Assembly: GCF_018688095.1 (NCBI RefSeq)
Contig: NZ_CP061311.1
Span: 556,861-620,860 of the forward strand
Direction of reading: 5' to 3'
Length of the DNA stretch: 64,000 bases
Source of the DNA: Polynucleobacter sp. AP-Titi-500A-B4
GTDB lineage: Bacteria; Pseudomonadota; Gammaproteobacteria; Burkholderiales; Burkholderiaceae
Shown here: positions 58,923 to 64,000 of the stretch, piece after piece
Position numbering within the stretch: the first letter of the stretch is position 1
Layout of the letters: every line of letters begins with the position of its first letter
Program-made: the position numbers and the translations under genes
The notes under the pieces: model-generated
Seen by the model: the letters and a program-made list of their open reading frames with translations, nothing else
What the model was told of the DNA's origin: nothing
Databases searched by the model: none

Positions 58923-60164
58923 TTAATGGGCAGATTCAGGCACTGCTTTCCCTTGGGCCAATAAATCGCTAATGTCGATAGCCGTTTCTGCCATTACAGT
59001 TCCGGCATTCCGTTTGAGATTATCGGCATCCCTTGTTCCTTTGCTACCCTGTGCCTGCATATAACGCCCTAAATATTGGGCTCTTGCAACCACTTGTTGC
59101 CCTAATTTAAGTCGCTCATCACTATAAGCCTGCAAGGCTTCTGGGGTAGCGCCTAAAGTGGCAATATGTTTAGCAATCACTATGGCTTCATCACCAGCCT
59201 TGGTAACGCCCATTCCAACATGGGGTCTACCTACAAATGCAGCATCGCCCATCAAAGCAATTCTGCCGAACACAATTTGCTCGGAGCGAACATCGTAAAT
59301 TGCTTGTAAAAAAGGAGCGGCAGTTTTTTCTAAAATTTCCGCATATTGCGGGGCCAAAATTTCACTAGCAATTTTGCGCATATGCGCAATATGCTTCCAG
59401 GAAACTTTTAACGGAGGAATGCCGGTGGGGTAGTAATGGCCATCATCATCCGTCAGCAAGCTAACCAACTCTTGATCTTCAGAAGCGGGTCGATACCAAA
59501 CAAAGTTGTAACGACGCTTACCTGGACGGGTATCGTTGCCAGATCCTGCTACGGGGTAGCCAAGCATTTGCTCTCCATTCGGAAGGCAAAAGCCAAAGCG
59601 GTTAAATAAAGTATCTAGCGTGTATTGAGAGAGACAAGCTTCATCGCAGACTCCGCGCCAAGCAATGTAGCCAGCATATTCAGGTTGAATCTCAGGTGCA
59701 ACTTGCGCTCTTACGCCTGATCGAATGCCGTCAGACGCAATTAGCAACTCTGCCTGGTAGTGGCTACCATCTTCGCAACTCACTTTTACTGAATTTGCAT
59801 CTTGCGCTAAGGCCTTCACAGTTTTCCCTTGTAAGTAGCGCTCCGAAGGAAAGGCTTCTTTGAGCATGTGATACAGGCGGCTCCAGGATGTCAGGATTTG
59901 TGGCAACTCCATCTCACCTAAACTTTGACCATCAGATCCCAAGGTAACGCGTTGAGTAACGGATACGCCAAGCGTGTGATCGACTGTCACGCCAGCTGCA
60001 CACAAAGCTTGGGCAAGTGCGTCGTGAGTCACGATGCCTGCACCTCGCCCATCAAGAGAGCCTGTGGCTTTTTCTAGAAGGGTGACGTCATGACCTTGGC
60101 GTAGCAAGATATTTGCTACGAATAAACCACCCAAGGATCCGCCAACGACGAGTATTTTTGCCAT
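58923..60164 (-). CDS. FAD-dependent aromatic monooxygenase (2,6-dihydroxypyridine hydroxylase-like)
   Basis: The 413-residue class A flavoprotein hydroxylase has the dinucleotide fold ILVVGGSLGGLFVANILLR, the DG motif LLIASDGIRSGVRAQ and the GD motif GRIALMGDAAFVGRPHVGMG. The stretch LDGRGAGIVTHDAL and GYIAWRGVCDE recall 2,6-dihydroxypyridine 3-hydroxylase and related salicylate-type enzymes. It would add a hydroxyl to an electron-rich ring using NADH or NADPH. It lies 10 bases after a VOC gene and across from molybdenum hydroxylase genes, which attack ring carbons next to nitrogen. The substrate is a guess. Confidence 0.83.
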   Translation of the reverse strand: MAKILVVGGSLGGLFVANILLRQGHDVTLLEKATGSLDGRGAGIVTHDALAQALCAAGVTVDHTLGVSVTQRVTLGSDGQSLGEMELPQILTSWSRLYHMLKEAFPSERYLQGKTVKALAQDANSVKVSCEDGSHYQAELLIASDGIRSGVRAQVAPEIQPEYAGYIAWRGVCDEACLSQYTLDTLFNRFGFCLPNGEQMLGYPVAGSGNDTRPGKRRYNFVWYRPASEDQELVSLLTDDDGHYYPTGIPPLKVSWKHIAHMRKIASEILAPQYAEILEKTAAPFLQAIYDVRSEQIVFGRIALMGDAAFVGRPHVGMGVTKAGDEAIVIAKHIATLGATPEALQAYSDERLKLGQQVVARAQYLGRYMQAQGSKGTRDADNLKRNAGTVMAETAIDISDLLAQGKAVPESAH

Positions 60165-60174
60165 GGGTCTTTGC

Positions 60175-60633
60175 TTATGCAGCCTTTGCGTCTAGGGCTG
60201 CTTTTTCTTCAGCAGGGTAGTTGAGTTCAATCACAACGCCGTTAGGATCATCCAAGAAAATTTGGTGCAACTTTAATACTGGTACTGTGCGCTCACGGTA
60301 AGGAACCTTGAGTTCTTTTAATAGTGCAATTTTTTCCTCTAAACCTGTTGCAAAAAATGCAATGTGATCTACGGCGCCAGAGCCATGCAATGAACTTGGA
60401 TCACGCTCACCTAAATATTTTTTTAGACCATTCGGATCATTCTTATCAATGGCAATCAAATGCAGCACAGCATTAGCCCAGCTACTGTCATCGCCGTTAT
60501 AGAGCCAAACGCCCGGGAAAGGAAACTCTGGTCTTGGGCCTACTGTTAAGCCCAGTAGCTTGCTAAAAAATTCTGTGGTTTTTTCAATCTCGAGGCTGCG
60601 AATGGAGAAGTGATTTAGGCTGAGGTTAGACAT
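60175..60633 (-). CDS. VOC family protein next to the FAD monooxygenase
   Basis: The 152-residue protein has the VOC fold. LNHFSIRSLEIEKTTEFFSK opens it with a possible metal His, GAVDHIAFFATGLEE has the second, and DPNGVVIELNYP the Glu. It may be a glyoxalase-like isomerase or an extradiol-type dioxygenase, but the size is a single module pair. Location between tetR and the monooxygenase suggests a step of the same pathway. Confidence 0.8.
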   Translation of the reverse strand: MSNLSLNHFSIRSLEIEKTTEFFSKLLGLTVGPRPEFPFPGVWLYNGDDSSWANAVLHLIAIDKNDPNGLKKYLGERDPSSLHGSGAVDHIAFFATGLEEKIALLKELKVPYRERTVPVLKLHQIFLDDPNGVVIELNYPAEEKAALDAKAA

Positions 60634-60647
60634 GATTACCTTTTCAA

Positions 60648-61340
60648 TTAAGCAAATAAGCTTTTGGCGGAATGAAGATAGGACTGAACACGATCATGGA
60701 TGATCGCTTGTTCGGAGTTTGGAATACTAGGCGCGTAGATGGCTTGACCATAGATCCAGCGGCGCATGCCGATATAGAAAATGCCACCATGTAAGCCCAT
60801 CAAGAATTCAAGCTCACGCTCAGTTGGCTTTGGCTCTACAGGGCGATTACAGTATTTGCGCGTCTCGCGAATGAGTCTTGGCAATAAACGTAAACGTAGT
60901 AATTCGAAGAAGCGATCGCTAATAGAGTGATCACTCAAGCCTGAAAAGATCAGGATGCGAACAAAGTCATATGTGAGTACGGTATTGGTGTAGTCCAAAT
61001 AAAACGCGTTGAACTTTTCTTCTGGTGTGAGCTTGGGATCATCTAACAACGCTTCCCACTCAGGCTTCCAACGGGATTCAAAAACCTCTTTATAAACTTC
61101 TTGAATCAATGCATCTTTAGTGGGGAAATAGTGATAGAGCAGGGTGTGAGTAACACCCAATTCTTTAGTGAGATTGCGAAGTTGACCATCAATGCCGTAC
61201 TTGGCAAAAAACTGGATAGCGCGGTCCAGGATTTGGCGCTTTCGGTCGGCGGTATTCATGCGCCGACGGGCCGGCGTCAGCGATTCAGCCGAGTTTTCGG
61301 CCTGATCTGGGCTGGAAACGCTGTCTTCAGTAAAACGCAT
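60648..61340 (-). CDS. TetR-family transcriptional regulator
   Basis: The 230-residue protein has the TetR DNA-binding domain at about residues 30-80: RKRQILDRAIQFFAKYG, LTKELGVTHTLLYHYFPTKD (the HTH) and ALIQEVYKEVFES, then a ligand domain. It diverges from the molybdenum hydroxylase genes and is transcribed with the VOC and monooxygenase genes, so it is a good candidate regulator of both units. Confidence 0.9.
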   Translation of the reverse strand: MRFTEDSVSSPDQAENSAESLTPARRRMNTADRKRQILDRAIQFFAKYGIDGQLRNLTKELGVTHTLLYHYFPTKDALIQEVYKEVFESRWKPEWEALLDDPKLTPEEKFNAFYLDYTNTVLTYDFVRILIFSGLSDHSISDRFFELLRLRLLPRLIRETRKYCNRPVEPKPTERELEFLMGLHGGIFYIGMRRWIYGQAIYAPSIPNSEQAIIHDRVQSYLHSAKSLFA

Positions 61341-61372
61341 GGATTCTCAGGGTTTATCCGAATTTGGACTTA

Positions 61373-61400
61373 TTGACCAAAAGTTAAATAATGGTACATT
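61373..61400 (+). promoter_or_regulatory. Promoter for the molybdenum hydroxylase genes
   Basis: TTGACC (61373-61378) and TACATT (61395-61400) are 16 bases apart and face coxG-like, 53 bases before its ATG. Each matches the sigma70 consensus in at least four positions. The -10 overlaps a palindrome that could be the regulator site. Confidence 0.45.
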
Positions 61401-61410
61401 GTTGAACAAT
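61398..61410. promoter_or_regulatory. Candidate TetR-type operator
   Basis: ATTGTTGAACAAT is a perfect 13-base inverted repeat (6-base arms, central G) that overlaps the -10 region of the coxG-like promoter in the 112-base divergent gap. A dimeric TetR bound here would block that promoter. Confidence 0.45.
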
Positions 61411-61452
61411 TGGTAGATAACACTCTATCCGTACAAACCCCAAGGAGAACGA

Positions 61453-61929
61453 ATGGAACTAAATGGCGAACAACTCATAGCCGCTCCTATCCCAGTCGTT
61501 TGGAAGGGATTGAACGATATTGATGTTCTCGCCAAGTCCATTCCTGGCTGCGAAGAAATTAGTCGCATTTCGCCAGAAGAAGTCCATGCCAAGGTCATGT
61601 TCAAGATTGGCCCAGTGAGAGCCCGCTTCTCGGGGAAGTTACTTCTAAGCGACGTCGTTCCCGATCAATCTTGCTCTATGGCATTTGAAGGATCAGGAGG
61701 TGCTGCAGGATTTGCAAAAGGCAAGTCTCGTGTGGAACTCAAGCAAGCCGAAGGCGGCACATTAATTTCGTATACGACTGAAGCTTCTATTGGTGGAAAG
61801 TTAGGTCAAATTGGCGGGCGCTTAATTAGCGCTTCCGCAAAAAAGATTGCAGATGACTTTTTTCAAAAGTTTGCAAAAGAATTAGGCGGGGAGACAGTGG
61901 TGCTGGAGTCTGGCACTGGCAGTGAATAA
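61453..61929 (+). CDS. CoxG-like SRPBCC-family protein
   Basis: The 158-residue protein has the CoxG form of the SRPBCC/START fold: MELNGEQLIAAPIPVVWKGL, LLSDVVPDQSCSMAFEGSGG, and GRLISASAKKIADDFFQKFA at the end. CoxG-type proteins accompany CO dehydrogenase and other molybdenum hydroxylases and help anchor or mature them; some lack the C-terminal membrane tail, as here. AAGGAGAA at 61442-61449 is the ribosome site. Confidence 0.87.
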   Translation: MELNGEQLIAAPIPVVWKGLNDIDVLAKSIPGCEEISRISPEEVHAKVMFKIGPVRARFSGKLLLSDVVPDQSCSMAFEGSGGAAGFAKGKSRVELKQAEGGTLISYTTEASIGGKLGQIGGRLISASAKKIADDFFQKFAKELGGETVVLESGTGSE

Positions 61930-62034
61930 AAAAGTAGTTCAAAAATAAAATAGTGGTGGCTGGTACAAGTAAATAAGAAGCAAATATAAAAAGAGCCGCA
62001 AAGGCTTACTTCAATTAGCGGTGGAGGAGACGTA

Positions 62035-62889
62035 ATGAAAGCAGCAGCATTTGACTATGTAAAGCCAAAGGCTTTAAGTGATGCCTTGTCTTTGCTGGAG
62101 CAGGGAGGTGATGACGCGAGATTGATTGCTGGCGGACAGACCCTCTTGGCAACACTCAATATGCGCCTATCTGAGCCAACGATCTTGATAGACATTACAG
62201 ATGTTGATGAGCTCAAAGGTATTTCTGTGGTGGGCGAAAAACTGAGAATCGGTGCGCTCGTGACACATACCGAAATCGAAGATTCAGATTTAGTTGCAAA
62301 ACATGCACCACTTCTTAAAGCTGCAGCACCCCATATCGCGCATCGTGCGATTCGTAACCTAGGTACCTGGGGCGGATCTCTTGCTTATGGCGATCCTGCG
62401 GCTGAATGGCCGGCATGCAGCCTCACTTTGCAAGCTACTATGGTGATCCATGGGCCTGCTGGTGAGCGCAAGATTTCTGCAAAAGATTTTTTCATTGATC
62501 TGTACACCACCTCATTAGAGCCAGATGAAATTCTAGTTGCCACTGAAATTCCAGTCGCTAAACCCAATCAAGTGTTCTATTTTCATGAGCTCGCGAGACG
62601 TCATGGAGATTATGCGGTTGCAGGATTGGCAGCAGTAGCTGAAAAGCAAGGAGACATTCTTAGCAATTGCGTCTTCACTTTCTTTTCAGTGAGTTCTACA
62701 CCAGTGATGGCAGTAAGGGCTCAAGATTTGGTCAATGGAAAACCGGTAAATGATCAATTGATTGCAGCAGCAGTAGAAGCAGCTCGTCAAGAAATTGATG
62801 CGATTGCTGACATTACCAACAGCGCAGAAGCGAAGACCCATTTAATTGGTGTATTGCTTGAGCGTGGTCTTAAGCATTTAGCTGCCTAA
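62035..62889 (+). CDS. Molybdenum hydroxylase FAD-binding (medium) subunit, CoxM-like
   Basis: The 284-residue protein has the FAD motifs of the xanthine oxidase family medium subunit: LIAGGQTLLATLNMRLSEP and RNLGTWGGSLAYGDPAAEWP, then a C-terminal domain (FFSVSSTPVMAVRAQDLVNG). It passes electrons from the 2Fe-2S subunit to an acceptor. GGTGGAGGAG is its ribosome site. The small and large subunit genes follow in order M-S-L. Confidence 0.9.
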   Translation: MKAAAFDYVKPKALSDALSLLEQGGDDARLIAGGQTLLATLNMRLSEPTILIDITDVDELKGISVVGEKLRIGALVTHTEIEDSDLVAKHAPLLKAAAPHIAHRAIRNLGTWGGSLAYGDPAAEWPACSLTLQATMVIHGPAGERKISAKDFFIDLYTTSLEPDEILVATEIPVAKPNQVFYFHELARRHGDYAVAGLAAVAEKQGDILSNCVFTFFSVSSTPVMAVRAQDLVNGKPVNDQLIAAAVEAARQEIDAIADITNSAEAKTHLIGVLLERGLKHLAA

Positions 62890-62916
62890 TTATTCAGATT
62901 GTTCGGAGATTTGAAA

Positions 62917-63426
62917 ATGAGTTTGAAGAAAAAGATATCGATGACGGTCAACGGTGTTGCCGTCAATGCAGAGATTGAGCCGCGTCGTCATTTAGTGGAT
63001 TTCTTACGCGAGGATTTGCATCTTAAGGGTCCACACCTAGGCTGTGAGCAGGGCGCCTGTGGTGCTTGTACTGTCAAGGTAGATGGTCAAATCATCCGAG
63101 GTTGCTTATTTTTAGCGGTGCAAGCTAATGGTTGTGTAGTGGAAACCATTGAAGGTCTTACCAAGAGCGGTGCTTTAGCTGATCTTCAAGAATCATTCAT
63201 GCGCCACAACGCTATGCAGTGCGGCTTTTGTTCTTCTGGGATGTTGTTAGCGGCTGCTGAATTAATTGAAAAGCAACCTAAAGCGAGTCGTGAAGAAGTT
63301 CGTGAATGGATTTCTGGAAATTATTGCCGTTGCACTGGCTATCACTCCATTGTTGATGCAATCATGGATGTTTTAGAGGCTCGTGCAAAGGGTCAAAAAA
63401 TTAAACCTGTTGTTGCTCACGCTTAA
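62917..63426 (+). CDS. Molybdenum hydroxylase 2Fe-2S (small) subunit, CoxS-like
   Basis: The 169-residue protein has two clusters: the plant-type CEQGACGACTVKVDGQIIRGC and the C-terminal HNAMQCGFCSSGM with CRCTGYHSI. This is the small-subunit layout of CO dehydrogenase, quinoline and nicotinate hydroxylases. The ATG at 62917 gives the normal N-terminus (SLKKKISMTVNGV); the frame is open 6 codons earlier. It links the large molybdenum subunit with the FAD subunit. Confidence 0.92.
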   Translation: MSLKKKISMTVNGVAVNAEIEPRRHLVDFLREDLHLKGPHLGCEQGACGACTVKVDGQIIRGCLFLAVQANGCVVETIEGLTKSGALADLQESFMRHNAMQCGFCSSGMLLAAAELIEKQPKASREEVREWISGNYCRCTGYHSIVDAIMDVLEARAKGQKIKPVVAHA

Positions 63427-63445
63427 GGGATTTAGGAAACGCATT

Positions 63446-64000
63446 ATGAATAAGCCAAGCGATTTAAAAGGACTCGTTCTCGATCCCGTTACTAACGATC
63501 AGCGTTATATCGGTAACAGCGAACCAAGACATAGCGCTCGCCGCCTGCTTGAAGGTCAGGGCACTTACATTGACGATATTCAATTGCCACGCATGGGTCA
63601 TGTGGTCTTCTGGCGCTCACCAGTAGCGCATATGAAGATTGGCAAGATTCATACAGAGCAGGCTAGTAAGATGCCTGGAGTATTGGCAGTGGTTGATGGC
63701 GTGCAGATGGCCAAAATTTGTAAACCATGGGTTGCTACTCTGGGTCACTTAGCCGGTATGAAATCCGCGCCTCAGCATGCTCTGGCGATTGATAGAGCCT
63801 GCTGGCAGGGTGAGCCAGTTGTTGCCGTAGTCGCTGAGACCAGAGCGCAAGCTGAAGACGCTTTGCAGCTTGTTGATGTTGAGTGGGAAGAGTTGCCTGC
63901 TGTGATCTCTATGGAGTCTGCGTTAGATCCTAAGACACCATTAATTCATCCAGAGCTGGGTGATAACCTCTGCTTTACCCGCACTTTAGATGTAGGTAAT
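63446..64000 (+). CDS. Molybdenum hydroxylase large (catalytic) subunit, CoxL-like, cut by window end
   Basis: A reading frame opens at the ATG at 63446 (GGGATTTAGGAAAC upstream) and stays open to the last base (185 codons). It reads RYIGNSEPRHSARRLLEGQG, then TYIDDIQLPRMGHVVFWRSP, the first domain of the xanthine oxidase large subunit, and GEPVVAVVAETRAQAEDAL. The active-site loop that separates CO dehydrogenase (AYRCSFR-like) from other hydroxylases is beyond the window, so the substrate class cannot be decided here. Confidence 0.85.
   Translation, partial: MNKPSDLKGLVLDPVTNDQRYIGNSEPRHSARRLLEGQGTYIDDIQLPRMGHVVFWRSPVAHMKIGKIHTEQASKMPGVLAVVDGVQMAKICKPWVATLGHLAGMKSAPQHALAIDRACWQGEPVVAVVAETRAQAEDALQLVDVEWEELPAVISMESALDPKTPLIHPELGDNLCFTRTLDVGN

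Noticed and set aside
1..64000. Mobile elements, prophage genes, CRISPR arrays, tRNA or rRNA genes
   Set aside because: No transposase, integrase or phage-type protein, no regularly spaced repeats and no cloverleaf or rRNA sequence was seen; all gaps between genes are shorter than 150 bases.

Overview
This window looks like chromosomal DNA of a free-living betaproteobacterium of the Burkholderiaceae, most like Polynucleobacter. That is an inference from gene order (bamA-skp-lpxD-fabZ-lpxA-lpxB-rnhB, ppsR/ppsA, smpB/ratA-rnfH-guaB-guaA), moderate GC content by eye, very tight gene packing and the protein families present; no rRNA or tRNA gene is present to confirm it. I see no insertion sequence, prophage, integrase, CRISPR array or tRNA, and no gap between genes longer than 300 bases.

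Layout. 1-8.9 kb: the end of bamA, the Skp chaperone, early lipid A synthesis with fabZ, RNase HII, a SpoU-type rRNA methyltransferase, then divergent ppsR and ppsA. 9.1-11.6 kb: a three-gene unit (family III CoA-transferase, HMG-CoA-lyase-like enzyme, VOC protein) that could activate and cleave a branched dicarboxylate. 11.6-15.8 kb, minus strand: the Anbu set (ATP-grasp, alpha-E, transglutaminase-like, Anbu proteasome homologue). 15.9-20.3 kb: smpB diverging from ratA-rnfH-guaB-guaA, ending in a terminator 3 bases before a DUF455 ferritin-like gene. 21-25.8 kb: two tandem paralogous exported proteins, queE-queD-tadA-ldcA and a SOUL protein. 25.8-31.4 kb, minus strand: a membrane lipid/glycan operon (ArnT-like glycosyltransferase, flippase-like protein, GT9, PAP2 phosphatase, rlmJ). 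31.4-36.5 kb: a DUF3047 lipoprotein, the copper ATPase with a divergent small copper-binding protein, and the DUF47-Pit phosphate pair.

36.6-47.2 kb is a complete formate dehydrogenase locus: ApbC/Mrp carrier, DUF3305, DUF3306, a 696-residue poly-ferredoxin, a TorD-like chaperone, a small Tat peptide, the catalytic subunit (992 aa, Cys type), the iron-sulfur subunit, a small lipoprotein, the cytochrome b subunit and a small exported protein. Tungstate-type ABC genes (permease and ATPase, no binding protein) lie convergent to it and could supply W/Mo for the cofactor. Two FNR-like half-palindromic sites precede apbC and the Tat-peptide gene.

48.7-54.2 kb: a BFD-like 2Fe-2S protein, an EEP phosphatase/nuclease overlapping a cardiolipin-synthase-like gene, a second CoA-transferase with an acyl-CoA dehydrogenase, and a YqaA membrane protein. 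54.2-64 kb: a catabolic region with a livKHMGF importer, an FAD monooxygenase, a VOC protein and a TetR regulator on the minus strand, diverging from a molybdenum hydroxylase set (CoxG-like, FAD subunit, 2Fe-2S subunit, and a catalytic subunit cut by the window end). I read this as a candidate system for taking up and hydroxylating an aromatic or N-heterocyclic compound; the substrate cannot be told from the sequence.
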